A stretch of DNA of 54,788 nt from Bacillota bacterium (GTDB lineage: Bacteria; Bacillota; UBA4882; UBA10575). The notes beneath the pieces are model-generated. The model ran no database searches. It saw nothing but the letters and a program-made list of their open reading frames with translations, and was not told the origin of the DNA. Both the position numbers and the translations under genes were made by a program. Below, piece by piece: positions 25,248 through 34,578 of this stretch. The stretch covers positions 1 through 54,788 of the forward strand of contig DUNX01000018.1 in the NCBI GenBank assembly GCA_012839115.1, given 5' to 3'. Numbering within the stretch: position 1 is the stretch's first letter; every line of letters starts with the position of its first letter.

Positions 25248-26072
25248 GTGCAACTACGTTTTTTGGGAACCGCCGGGGCGGAAGGCTGGCCGGCGGTCTT
25301 CTGTTCCTGCCGGGCCTGCCGGGACGCGTGGGCGGCGGGGGGAAAGAATATCCGTACCCGGGCCTCCCTCTTGCTGGACGGGGAGATCCTGGTGGATTTC
25401 CCTCCCGATGTCTACCACCATTTTCTTACCTACGGCCTGGAATACCGGAAATTAAAGTATCTGCTGGTCACCCACGGGCACCGGGACCATTTCAGCCCCG
25501 CCGAACTGAAATGGAGAAAAGAACCGTTTGTTGATACGGAAGGGTGCGAGACCCTGACCATCGCCGGGAACAGGTATATTATGGACCGTCTCCGGGAGAC
25601 GCTGGAGGCGCCCGGGGAGTACAAGATCATCACCAAGGAACTGGAGGCTTTTCACCGGGAGAAACTGGGGCGGTTTACGGTTTGGCCGCTTCCGGCCAGT
25701 CATTGCCCGGAAAAGGGGGCCTTCCTTTATTTGCTGGCAGGCGGCGGTAAGAGGATTTTTGTCGCCTACGATTCCGGCTGGTTTTCCGGGCCGGTCTGGG
25801 AATGGCTGGCGGAGAATACCGATCAGCCTTTGGACTGTGTGGTCATGGAGTGTACAGCCGGTCCGGCCGAAGGTGGAGAAGAGCATATGGGCTTTACTGA
25901 AGTCCTGAGGACCAGGGACCGCCTGGCGAAAATAGGCCTTTTACGCCCAGATACTCTCTGCCTGACCACCCATTTTTCCCACACGGGCGGGCTGCTCCAC
26001 CACCAACTGGAGGAGTTCTTTTCTCCTGAGGGGATGACCGTTGCCTACGACGGGTTGGAAGTAGATCTGTAG
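25248..26072 (+). CDS. PhnP-like metallo-beta-lactamase-fold hydrolase
   Basis: 274 residues. N-terminal LRFLGTAGAEGWPAVFCSCRACR has the CxCxxC structural zinc pattern of PhnP-type phosphodiesterases; the active site is VTHGHRDHFSP, with further ligands in LPASHCPEKG, AYDSGWFSG and THFSHTGG. The substrate is probably a cyclic or simple phosphodiester by family, but no phosphonate genes are nearby. GTG 25248 follows GAGGGGGTGA closely. It is 12 bp after aroQ, so part of the same transcript. Confidence 0.85.
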   Translation: MQLRFLGTAGAEGWPAVFCSCRACRDAWAAGGKNIRTRASLLLDGEILVDFPPDVYHHFLTYGLEYRKLKYLLVTHGHRDHFSPAELKWRKEPFVDTEGCETLTIAGNRYIMDRLRETLEAPGEYKIITKELEAFHREKLGRFTVWPLPASHCPEKGAFLYLLAGGGKRIFVAYDSGWFSGPVWEWLAENTDQPLDCVVMECTAGPAEGGEEHMGFTEVLRTRDRLAKIGLLRPDTLCLTTHFSHTGGLLHHQLEEFFSPEGMTVAYDGLEVDL

Positions 26073-26302
26073 GCTCGGGTCTATTGAAACCTGGCAATTT
26101 AATCATACTCGTTTACCCGCTACCGGCAGGGAAAAACCGGGCGATCCGCCAGGATAGAGATTAAAGCTTTCAAGGTTAACCCAGTTTAGAAAGGTAAAGA
26201 AACGCCACTTTTGCCCGAATTATAATATTGAGCCGTTCAATTAGAAAGTTTATCTACCCGGTAAAGAGAAATTGTTAAGAGAAACTTTTTGGAGGAGAAA
26301 AA

Positions 26303-27586
26303 ATGAGCTTCCAGTTCAAACCAGGCTTCCTGTTGGGTGTGGCGACATCCGCAACCCAGATCGAAGGTGGTGATCTTGGTCATAACTGGAATGACTGGTA
26401 TCGCCGGGGACGGATCAAGGATGGCAGTGATCCGGCGCGTGCCAATGACCATTACAACCGTTGGCGGGAAGACGCGGATCTCATGGCCGGAATGGGCCTG
26501 CAGGTCTACAGGTTTGGGGTGGAGTGGGCGCGGATCTGCCCCGCTCCGGACCGGGTGGATGAGGCGGCCATTGCCCGTTACCGGGAAGAGATGATTTACC
26601 TCCGGGAGAAGGGTATCAAATTACTGCTGACGATTCACCATTTTACCAATCCCATATGGTTTGAGGAAAGAGGCGGTTTTTTAAAAAAAGAGAACCTCAA
26701 GTATTTCCTGGACTTTACGGAGCTTGTGGTCCGTTCCTTTGGGGATCTGGTTGCCGAGTATATCACCATCAATGAGCCCAATGTCTACGCCACTAATTCT
26801 TATTACTTTGGGGACTGGCCTCCCGGCGAAAAATCCTTTGCCAAGGCGTTGACGATCATGGCGAATTTGGCCTATTGCCATATCCGGGCCTATGAACTGA
26901 TCCACAAGATCCGCCGGGAAAAGGGCTACCATGATACCAAGGTGAGTTTTGCCCATCACCTGCGCGCCTTTGATCCGGCAAGACCACGAAACTTACGCCA
27001 CCGGCTCTATGCCAAACTTTTGGACCACTTTTTCCAAGGTTTGATTACCCAAGCCCTTTTTTTTGGGGAGTTTAGCTGGCCCCTCCGCGCGCCGGCGCCA
27101 GTGGCCCGGGGGGAATATTGTGATTTTATTGGGCTCAATTACTATACCCGCACCACCGTTTCCCGGTTCGGTGACGGCGTGCGGGCGGGCGCGCCAAAAA
27201 ACGATCTCGGCTGGGAGATTTATCCGGAGGGTTTAATCCGGTGTGCCGCCAGTTTGTACAACCTGCTAAACCGCTCAATATACATCACTGAGAATGGAAC
27301 TTGTGACAACCGGGATGCTTTTCGTTGCCGTTACATTTATGAGCATCTGAAGGTGATCTGTGAAGCGGAATTACCGGTTGCCCGCTACTATCACTGGTGC
27401 TTCTGTGATAATTTTGAGTGGAGCGAGGGGGAGAGCGCCCGTTTTGGCCTGGTCCACGTGGATTATGAGACGCAGCAGCGCACGGTGAAAAGGTCCGGCG
27501 CTTTCTTTGCGGCCATGATTAAGGCGGGTGGCGTAACCCCGGAGCTTTATGAGGAATACGTAAAAGAGCAAACCTATCATCATTGA
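26303..27586 (+). CDS. Glycoside hydrolase family 1 (beta-glucosidase-like)
   Basis: 427 residues, complete GH1 barrel though shorter than the typical 450. GVATSATQIEG at the N-terminus, acid/base Glu158 in TINEPN, nucleophile Glu330 in YITENGT, and WSEGESARFGLVHVDY. Cytoplasmic (no signal peptide). Acts on beta-linked glucosides or galactosides; specificity unclear and no phospho-sugar PTS gene is near, so an unphosphorylated substrate is more likely. ATG 26303 follows GGAGGAG. The 230-bp spacer upstream is AT-rich with TATAAT near 26222 but no convincing -35. Confidence 0.9.
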   Translation: MSFQFKPGFLLGVATSATQIEGGDLGHNWNDWYRRGRIKDGSDPARANDHYNRWREDADLMAGMGLQVYRFGVEWARICPAPDRVDEAAIARYREEMIYLREKGIKLLLTIHHFTNPIWFEERGGFLKKENLKYFLDFTELVVRSFGDLVAEYITINEPNVYATNSYYFGDWPPGEKSFAKALTIMANLAYCHIRAYELIHKIRREKGYHDTKVSFAHHLRAFDPARPRNLRHRLYAKLLDHFFQGLITQALFFGEFSWPLRAPAPVARGEYCDFIGLNYYTRTTVSRFGDGVRAGAPKNDLGWEIYPEGLIRCAASLYNLLNRSIYITENGTCDNRDAFRCRYIYEHLKVICEAELPVARYYHWCFCDNFEWSEGESARFGLVHVDYETQQRTVKRSGAFFAAMIKAGGVTPELYEEYVKEQTYHH

Positions 27587-27722
27587 TTATCAGCAATTAT
27601 CAGCTTTTTGATGCTGTCTTCGCTTATTAGCAAGATTTTGCTCTTTACCTGCCAGCTTTTTGTCATATTTTGCTTATAAGCTCTTTCTAAGTGATTTTAC
27701 GCCAACAAAGGGGGTTTGGCCT

Positions 27723-30068
27723 TTGATTTCCGTAAAGGATCGGGTTTTCCGGCTGGATACGGTGGCCACTACTTATCTCTTCCGGGTCACAAAATTTGGC
27801 CACTTGGAGCATATCTATTACGGGCCGTTGCTGGCGCCCGGGGAGGATGCCCGGGTTCTGGCGCAAAAAAATACCGTCCCCCTGGGGAGCAGTGTGGTTT
27901 ATAACGAGTCCGATGAGCTGTACTGCCTGGACCAGATGTACCTCGAATGGTCCGATAACGGGCGGGGCGATTACCGCCAGAGCCCAACCGAACTGAAAAT
28001 GCCCGATGGTACTTTTGTCAGTGATTTTGTCTATGCCTCCCACCGGATTGTCGAAGGTTCGGTACAGATGAGTACCTTGCCGTCGGCTTGCGGGGGCGAC
28101 CGGACGCTGGTGGTCACTTTGCGGGATACAACTGTCAAGGCCACCCTTTCCCTGTATTACACGGTTTTTGCGCAGGCAAATGTTATTACCCGCCGGGCGG
28201 TCTTGACCAACGAAAGCCGGGAACCGTTGGTGATCCGCCGGCTGATGAGTATGATGGTGGACTTGCCCGATGAGAATTTTCACCTGTATACGCTGGATGG
28301 CGATTGGATCAAAGAGGCCTATTTGCATTGCCGGCCAGTGACGTACGGGATGGTCACCAATGCTTCAAAGACCGGCGCCAGCAGCAACCGGCATAATCCC
28401 GCTTTCATGCTGGCGGCAGCAGCCACGACCGAGGAGAACGGCAATGTTTATGGTTTTAATCTGGTTTACAGCGGGAACCATGCCAGTTACATTGAGAAGA
28501 ACCGGCGTGACATCGTCCGGGTCGCCGTGGGGATCAACCCCCACTGTTTTGAGTGGGGCCTGGAGCAGGGGGAGAGCTTTGAGACCCCTGAAGTGGTCCT
28601 GACCTTTAGCAGCCAGGGTTTTAACGGGATGAGCCATAACATGCATTGTTTTGTCAACGAACATATCGTCCGGGGCCACTGGCAGAAGCGGGAACGTCCT
28701 ATCCTGGTCAACAGTTGGGAGGCTTATTACTTTGACTATGACGAGGGGAAGTTGCTCCAGTTGGCCAAGAAAGCCAAGGAGCTTGGGATCGAACTATTTG
28801 TCCTGGATGACGGCTGGTTCGGTCAGCGTAACAACGACAAAGCCGGTCTGGGAGATTATACCGTCAACCGGAAGAAGTTCCCCCGCGGGCTGAAGGCCTT
28901 TGCCGATCAACTGCGTAAACTCGGCCTTGATTTCGGGATCTGGGTCGAACCGGAGATGGTCAACCCCGACAGTGATCTCTTCCGGGAACACCCGGAATGG
29001 GCGGTGCGGCACCCGGAGAAAAAACCGGTCCTGGCCCGGAATCAGTTGGTCCTTGACCTCTGTCAAAAAGAGGTCAGGGATTACATTGTTGACCAGGTTG
29101 GCCTGGTTCTTGACGAAGCGGAAGTCAGCTACGTCAAGTGGGATATGAACCGTGCCATTGCGGAGGCTTGTTCAGGCGCATTGAAGGACCAAGGGGAGTT
29201 TTACCACCGTTATATCACCGGCCTTTACGAGGTGCTGACCCGGATCTTCACGCCCCGCCCCCAGATCCTGCTGGAGAGTTGTTCCAGCGGTGGCAACCGT
29301 TTTGACCTGGGGATGCTCTGCTTTAGCCCGCAGATTTGGACTTCCGATAATACGGACCCGGTGGAGCGGCTAAAGATTCAAACCGGGCTTTCCTACTTTT
29401 ACCCGCTGTCGACCATGGGGGCCCATGTCGCCCAGTCTCCCAGTGCACAAACGCTGCGGAACACCCCGCTTTCGACCCGTTTTAACGTGGCCTGTTTCGG
29501 CTGTTTCGGGTATGAACTTGATCTCCGGCACCTGAGCCCAGAGGAGAAAAAAGAGGTTAAGGATCAGACTGCCTTCTACAAAAAGTACCGGCGGGTCTTC
29601 CAGTATGGCACCTTTTCCCGGTTACCCGCGACAAAGGCCAACAAGGTGTTCTGGCAATGTGTCAGTGCGGACGAAAGCACGGCGGTGGCCGGCTTTTTCC
29701 AAACACTGGCCTCTCCCGCCGAGACCGATGACCGGTTGCGGGTCACGGGACTGAGCACCGGGGAATACGTGGTGCGGACCCGGCCCCAGCGCTTGTATCT
29801 AACCCGCTTTGGCGGCCTGGTCAACCATATTTCCCCGGTGACGCTGAACCCCGAAGGCTTTTTATTGCAGCAGGCCAACCGTTACTACAGCCTGGCCGGT
29901 TGCGTTGAAGAATACCGGTGTTCCGCTGCCGCCCTCAGTGCCGGTATCCCCCTCAACAATCAATTCACCGGGACCGGCTACAACGAAAACGTCCGGATGC
30001 TGGGTGATTTCGGTTCAAATCTCTATATTATTGAAAAAGTAAACACAGAGGAGGGGGAGGATGAGTAA
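27723..30068 (+). CDS. Alpha-galactosidase, GH36
   Basis: Releases alpha-galactose from melibiose, raffinose and related oligosaccharides in the cytoplasm. 781 residues, GH36 layout: N-terminal beta-sandwich (HLEHIYYGPLL), barrel with LDDGWFGQRNND, WVEPEMVNPDSDL, nucleophile Asp474 in KWDMNR, acid/base Asp in TSDNTDP (542-545), SCSSGGNRFDLGML, C-terminal beta domain. TTG 27723 lies after AAAGGGGG; the frame is open to 27660 without a ribosome site. It overlaps the transporter gene by 8 bp, implying coupling. Confidence 0.93.
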   Translation: MISVKDRVFRLDTVATTYLFRVTKFGHLEHIYYGPLLAPGEDARVLAQKNTVPLGSSVVYNESDELYCLDQMYLEWSDNGRGDYRQSPTELKMPDGTFVSDFVYASHRIVEGSVQMSTLPSACGGDRTLVVTLRDTTVKATLSLYYTVFAQANVITRRAVLTNESREPLVIRRLMSMMVDLPDENFHLYTLDGDWIKEAYLHCRPVTYGMVTNASKTGASSNRHNPAFMLAAAATTEENGNVYGFNLVYSGNHASYIEKNRRDIVRVAVGINPHCFEWGLEQGESFETPEVVLTFSSQGFNGMSHNMHCFVNEHIVRGHWQKRERPILVNSWEAYYFDYDEGKLLQLAKKAKELGIELFVLDDGWFGQRNNDKAGLGDYTVNRKKFPRGLKAFADQLRKLGLDFGIWVEPEMVNPDSDLFREHPEWAVRHPEKKPVLARNQLVLDLCQKEVRDYIVDQVGLVLDEAEVSYVKWDMNRAIAEACSGALKDQGEFYHRYITGLYEVLTRIFTPRPQILLESCSSGGNRFDLGMLCFSPQIWTSDNTDPVERLKIQTGLSYFYPLSTMGAHVAQSPSAQTLRNTPLSTRFNVACFGCFGYELDLRHLSPEEKKEVKDQTAFYKKYRRVFQYGTFSRLPATKANKVFWQCVSADESTAVAGFFQTLASPAETDDRLRVTGLSTGEYVVRTRPQRLYLTRFGGLVNHISPVTLNPEGFLLQQANRYYSLAGCVEEYRCSAAALSAGIPLNNQFTGTGYNENVRMLGDFGSNLYIIEKVNTEEGEDE

Positions 30069-31446
30069 GCAAACCAAAGCCAACCGCTATTTTTTTGGCC
30101 TTGGGACCGTCGGCCGGGATATGCTCTATGCCCTGGTCAGTATGTATCTTGTCGTTTACCTTACAGAAATCCTTGATCTTTCCGATGCCACCATGTGGTG
30201 GCTGACCGGCGTTTTTACGGCACTGCGCATCTTTGATGCGGTGAACGATCCTTTTATGGGCTACATTATTGACAACACCCGGTCCAGGTACGGTAAGTTC
30301 AAACCCTGGATTGCGATTGGCGGTGTGATCGGGGGAATCCTGACCGTTTTACTCTTTACCGATCTGGGTCTTGCGGGTCCCGCTTTTGTTCTGGCCTTCG
30401 GCCTTTTTTACCTCTTGTGGGATTTGACCTACGGTGTCAACGATATCGCTTACTGGTCAATGCTGCCCGCCCTGACCATCGACCAGAAGGAACGGGAGAA
30501 GACGGGCGCCTTTGCCCGGATCTCGGCCAATATCGGCCTGTATCTGGTGGTGGTAGGGATCATCCCCGTCACCAACGCCCTGGGCGGCGATAAAAACGCC
30601 TGGTTTATCTTTGCGTTGGCCGTAACCTTAATCACCTGGCTTTTCTTACTCTTCACCTTGTTTGGGGTAAAAGAACGGCGCGACCTGTATAAAAAAGAAG
30701 AGCAGACCTCGTTGAAGGAGTTGTTTGCCGTCATCTTCCGCAACGACCAGCTTTTGTATACCGCCATTGCGATGGCCCTCTTCATGATCGGCTACTGCAC
30801 AACAACCAGCTTCGGTGTTTATTATTTCAAATATGCTTATAAGGACGAAAACATGTATGCGGTCTTTGCGGCGATCCTCGGCGTCTCACAGCTTTTGGCC
30901 TTGTCCATCTTTAACCTCTTTTCCAAGCGCTTCACGCGAAAGCAGCTTTATACCTTCGCCACCGCCCTGGTGGTCCTGGGCTACATCATCTTCTTCGTTG
31001 CACCGGAGCGGATGGCGTTCATCGGACCGGCCGGGGTCTTGATCTTTGTTGGTGAAGCCTTTATCCAACTGTTAATGTTAATGTTCTTGGCGGATACGGT
31101 GGAGTATGGCCAATGGAAACTAGGCCGCCGTAATGAGAGCATCACCTTCTCGGTGCAGCCCTTCATCAACAAAATCGGGGCTGCGCTTGCCACCGGGGTT
31201 GTCATGGCCACCACGGTGGTTTCCGGGATCAATGAAGCGGTCACCCCCGACGAAGTTACCGCCGGCGGCCTGTTGCTGATGAAGTTTGCCATGCTCATCC
31301 TGCCGCTCATCTGTATTGTCGCCGGTTATCTGATCTACCTTTTTAAGTATAAGATCGACCGGGAGATGTTTGCACGGATCCTTTCCGACCTGGCGGCGCG
31401 GGGCGATTTAAAGCTGGGAGGGCGTGAGCGGCTTGTTGACGATTGA
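30061..31446 (+). CDS. GPH-family (MelB-like) sugar:cation symporter
   Basis: 461 residues, about 12 membrane segments. DAVNDPFMGYIIDNTRSRYG is the hallmark of glycoside-pentoside-hexuronide transporters, with the cation-site Asp residues of MelB-type proteins; WDLTYGVNDIAYWSMLPAL follows. It imports an oligosaccharide with Na+ or H+. Between alpha-galactosidase and a GH13 enzyme, an alpha-galactoside or alpha-glucoside substrate is likely. ATG 30061 follows GAGGAGGGGGAGG inside the end of the GH36 gene. Confidence 0.93.
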   Translation: MSKQTKANRYFFGLGTVGRDMLYALVSMYLVVYLTEILDLSDATMWWLTGVFTALRIFDAVNDPFMGYIIDNTRSRYGKFKPWIAIGGVIGGILTVLLFTDLGLAGPAFVLAFGLFYLLWDLTYGVNDIAYWSMLPALTIDQKEREKTGAFARISANIGLYLVVVGIIPVTNALGGDKNAWFIFALAVTLITWLFLLFTLFGVKERRDLYKKEEQTSLKELFAVIFRNDQLLYTAIAMALFMIGYCTTTSFGVYYFKYAYKDENMYAVFAAILGVSQLLALSIFNLFSKRFTRKQLYTFATALVVLGYIIFFVAPERMAFIGPAGVLIFVGEAFIQLLMLMFLADTVEYGQWKLGRRNESITFSVQPFINKIGAALATGVVMATTVVSGINEAVTPDEVTAGGLLLMKFAMLILPLICIVAGYLIYLFKYKIDREMFARILSDLAARGDLKLGGRERLVDD

Positions 31447-33358
31447 CAGCCGGCTTAAGGAGATCTATGCGCACCCCATCGGCCGGGATCTGCTGAAGAA
31501 GGTCCTTTTCCAGCTGGGCCTAAGTGACCGGGTACTCACCAACCCGCTGGTTTTCCGGGTCAAACTGAAGACTCTGCCCTTCCTCACCCTGGGTTATGTG
31601 GACCGCGCCTTTCTCGACAGCTTTCTAGAGATATTAAACAGCGCGCCCGAACGGACGCGTCCTGCGGAGGAAAGGCCGGTCCAGCCCGCCTGGTGGAAGG
31701 AGGCCGTCTTTTACCAGATTTACCCCAGGAGCTTTAGAGATAGCAATGGGGACGGGATCGGCGATCTCCGCGGGATCATTGAAAAACTGGATTACCTGAA
31801 ATACCTGGGCGTGGATGCGATCTGGCTTTCTCCCATCTATGATTCGCCCAATGACGACAACGGGTACGACATCCGCGACTACTATAAGATCATGGCCGAG
31901 TTCGGCAGTATGGAGGATTTCGACTGTTTGCTGGCGGAGGTTCATGCCCGGGGGATGAAATTGATTATGGATCTGGTGATCAACCACACCTCCGATGAAC
32001 ATGAGTGGTTCCAAAAGGCCCTCACCGAACCCCGTGCCAAGTACGCCGGCTATTATATCTTCCGGGATGAACCGAACAACTGGAGTTCGGTCTTTGGGGG
32101 TAGTGCGTGGAAGTACTGCCCGGAACGAAAACAGTATGTATTACACCTCTTCTCAGAAAAACAGATCGATTTGAATTGGGAGAACCCGGATTTACGCCGT
32201 GATATTATCGGGATGATCCGCTGGTGGCTGGAGAAGGGGGTCGACGGTTTCCGCCTGGATGTGATTAACTTCATCTCCAAGCGGGAAGGGTTGCCTGACG
32301 GCAATGAAAAGATCGGGAAGATGATGGGGATTTACGGGGCGGAACACTATTTTTACGGGCCACGGCTCCACGAATACCTGCGGCAACTCCGGAAGGAGGC
32401 CTTTGCGCCCTACGACGCTTTTACGGTCGGCGAAACCCCCGGGATCGGTCTGGAAATGGCCAAACTGCTGACCGCTGGCTACCGGGAAGAGCTTGATCTG
32501 GTTTTCTCCTTCGAACACTTGGAAACACCGGGCCACGGCAAGTTTGACGATTACCGGTACGATCTTAATTACTACAAGGAGCATATCATCTACTGGTTGG
32601 AAAACTACGGTAAGGAGTGCTGGATGGCGCTTTATTTTGAAAACCATGACAACCCGCGGATGGTTTCGAAGGTGGACCCGGACCCGCAATTCCGGTTTGT
32701 TTTGGCTAAGCTTTTGGCTACGATCCTGCTGACACTTCCCGGCACGCCCTTTATCTACCAAGGCCAGGAGCTGGGGATGGTTAACAAGGATTTCCGGTCC
32801 ATCGCGGATCTGCGCGATGTGGAGAGTCTGAACTTCTATAACCTATGGCGGGAAGCCATGGGGGATCAAGCGGCGTTCCAGCGGATCCTGGCGGGCAGCC
32901 GCGACCACGCCCGAACCCCCGTGCAGTGGAAAAACGCGGGATACGCCGGTTTTTCGGAAGTGGAGCCCTGGATCGGAACGGATGAGGACTGTAAAACCTG
33001 TAATGTGGAAAGCCAGATACAGGCGGAAGATTCGGTCCTTAATTTCTACCGGGAGTTGATCCGGTTGCGGAAGTCCCACCCGGCGCTGGTTTATGGGGAG
33101 ATCGAGTTCGTGCAGAAAAAGACCGGCGATTTTCTTGCGTATTACCGCCGGGATGCTCAGGCCGTCTTCTATGTGGAGTGCAATCTGAGCCGGGAAAAAC
33201 GCAAACGCCGCGGAAAGCGGCCCGAAGGCCTGCGTTTACTCGCAAATTATCCGGAAAGCGAAACCGGGGAACTCCGTCCCTATGAAGCCACGGTCTGGCA
33301 ATTGCGAGGCCTGCGGGAAAGCCAGAACTGCCGCGGCGGGACTGGCCGGAGGGATTAG
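31424..33358 (+). CDS. GH13 alpha-glucosidase (oligo-1,6-glucosidase/sucrose-type) with N-terminal extension
   Basis: 644 residues. The catalytic part starts near residue 88 (WWKEAVFYQIYPRSF) with DLVINHTSDEH, nucleophile Asp279 in GFRLDVINF, acid/base Glu337 in VGETPG and ENHDNPR. This matches the GH13 oligo-1,6-glucosidase/alpha-glucosidase group. Residues 1-87 are an extra helical module (HPIGRDLLKKVLFQLGLSDR) not part of standard GH13 enzymes. GTG 31424 has GGGAGG only about 2 nt upstream; TTG 31433 is a reasonable alternative. Overlaps the transporter by 23 bp. With GH36 it could finish raffinose-type sugars to monosaccharides. Confidence 0.92.
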   Translation: MSGLLTIDSRLKEIYAHPIGRDLLKKVLFQLGLSDRVLTNPLVFRVKLKTLPFLTLGYVDRAFLDSFLEILNSAPERTRPAEERPVQPAWWKEAVFYQIYPRSFRDSNGDGIGDLRGIIEKLDYLKYLGVDAIWLSPIYDSPNDDNGYDIRDYYKIMAEFGSMEDFDCLLAEVHARGMKLIMDLVINHTSDEHEWFQKALTEPRAKYAGYYIFRDEPNNWSSVFGGSAWKYCPERKQYVLHLFSEKQIDLNWENPDLRRDIIGMIRWWLEKGVDGFRLDVINFISKREGLPDGNEKIGKMMGIYGAEHYFYGPRLHEYLRQLRKEAFAPYDAFTVGETPGIGLEMAKLLTAGYREELDLVFSFEHLETPGHGKFDDYRYDLNYYKEHIIYWLENYGKECWMALYFENHDNPRMVSKVDPDPQFRFVLAKLLATILLTLPGTPFIYQGQELGMVNKDFRSIADLRDVESLNFYNLWREAMGDQAAFQRILAGSRDHARTPVQWKNAGYAGFSEVEPWIGTDEDCKTCNVESQIQAEDSVLNFYRELIRLRKSHPALVYGEIEFVQKKTGDFLAYYRRDAQAVFYVECNLSREKRKRRGKRPEGLRLLANYPESETGELRPYEATVWQLRGLRESQNCRGGTGRRD

Positions 33359-33371
33359 TTCCCTCCATTGA

Positions 33372-33559
33372 ATGAGTGAATTTTCTTTCACAAAAGCGAT
33401 GAGCTCATCAACGAAAGCAAAGGCCAGGGCGGTTACTGTGTCGGCCGCTCCGTAGTAGAAACAACGGCAAATAAGAAGATTCTGCCGGTAGAGATCATTG
33501 TACGGGGTTCCGGCCAACCTGACGAAGCCATGGAACAGGCTATGGAAACCAGTAGGTAA
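33372..33559 (+). pseudogene. Small frameshifted reading frame, unknown
   Basis: From ATG 33372 the frame reads MSEFSFTK and is lost; the next frame, with no start codon of its own, continues SDELINESKGQGGYCVGRS ... KILPVEIIVRGSGQPDEAM to TAA 33557-33559. One extra A in the AAAA run near 33392 would join them into about 62 residues of protein-like sequence. Either a decaying gene, an assembly error or a slip site. A perfect stem GGAGGGA/TCCCTCC (33348-33366) covering the only ribosome-like site lies just upstream, over the GH13 stop codon. Family not recognised. Confidence 0.35.
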
Positions 33560-33577
33560 CGCCAACGGCATGTTTAG

Positions 33578-33635
33578 ACACGAGCGACGAACAACGAACG
33601 ACGAATGACGAGTCTCAGCGACGAATGCCGAGACT
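33578..33635. repeat. Degenerate CGACGAA-type short repeats
   Basis: A run of GACGAGC, GACGAAC, AACGAAC, GACGAAT and GACGAGT heptamer-like units between the two convergent genes, followed by GTCTC/GAGAC arms (33612-33634) that end at the fabH stop. No T-run terminator is visible for either gene. Confidence 0.5.
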
Positions 33636-34566
33636 ACCAGCGGATGGCTGCGCCGGCCCAGCTGAGGCCGCCGCCGAACCCGATAAGCAGGACCAGGTCG
33701 CCTTTTTTGAAACGTCCTTCCTTCTCCGCTTCGTCCAAGGCCAGCCCGATGGAGGCGGAAGAGGTATTACCGTAGTGGTCGATATAGCAGATAAAACGGT
33801 CTTGCGGGAGCTTGCTCTCGCGGGCGGCCGATTCGAGGATCCTGTAGTTGGCCTGATGCGGGATGATGTAGAAGTCGTCATTTTTGCTTGCCCCGCTTTT
33901 CAGGAGGAGGCGGTCAATCATTTCACCCATGATCGTCACGGCGAATTTAAAGACTTTACGCCCGTCTTGGCGGAAGTAATAGTCTTCGCGGCCGCCCATA
34001 ATCACATAATCGCTGCCGGTGGCGTCAAGTCCCAATTCAGTGGCAAGGATTTCATGCTCCGGCTGTTCTGAACTGAGCATAAGCGCGGCGGCGCCGTCGC
34101 CAAAAAGAATACAACTGGCTCTATCCGTATAATCCGTAAGCATGGACATTTTCTCACTGGCTGTGATCAGGATGTTCCGGTAAGGCCCGGTCTGGATCAT
34201 ACTTTTTGCCACCGCCAGACTGTAGACCAGACCGGAGCAGGCCGCGTTCAGGTCAAAGGCCCCCAGGTTGGTCAGGTTAAGACGGTTCGCGACAATGCTG
34301 GCCTGGTAGGGACAGGCTCTCTCGGCAGTGGCCGTGGAGGAAATTAAGAGATCGGGACGGAGATTAACCTTTCCCAGGCAGTCCCGGGCGGCTTTGGCCG
34401 CCATATCCGAGGAGTATTCATTATCAGCGGCAATCCTCCGTTCCTTAATCCCTGTCCGGGTGGTAATCCATTCGTCAGTGGTGTCAACCATCTTCTCCAG
34501 GTCGCTGTTGGTCAGTTTCCTTTCCGGTGTATAACTCCCGGTGGCCAGTAAACCTACTTTTTTCAT
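33634..34566 (-). CDS. fabH: Beta-ketoacyl-ACP synthase III
   Basis: Condenses acyl-CoA with malonyl-ACP to start fatty acid synthesis. 310 residues with catalytic Cys110 (NAACSGL), His237 (IPHQAN) and Asn267 (YGNTSS), plus TTDEWITTRTGIKERRIA and the C-terminal GFGGGLSWAGA. ATG 34566 is preceded by GAGGGGG on the minus strand, 12 bp after fapR, so it is co-transcribed with and presumably controlled by FapR. No other fab genes are linked here. Confidence 0.95.
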   Translation of the reverse strand: MKKVGLLATGSYTPERKLTNSDLEKMVDTTDEWITTRTGIKERRIAADNEYSSDMAAKAARDCLGKVNLRPDLLISSTATAERACPYQASIVANRLNLTNLGAFDLNAACSGLVYSLAVAKSMIQTGPYRNILITASEKMSMLTDYTDRASCILFGDGAAALMLSSEQPEHEILATELGLDATGSDYVIMGGREDYYFRQDGRKVFKFAVTIMGEMIDRLLLKSGASKNDDFYIIPHQANYRILESAARESKLPQDRFICYIDHYGNTSSASIGLALDEAEKEGRFKKGDLVLLIGFGGGLSWAGAAIRW

Positions 34567-34578
34567 TCTTTTTCCCCC

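Noticed and set aside
33236-33571. Minus-strand frame of 111 codons
   Set aside because: Overlaps the 3' end of the GH13 gene in antisense and the opposite strand holds the more protein-like small frame.
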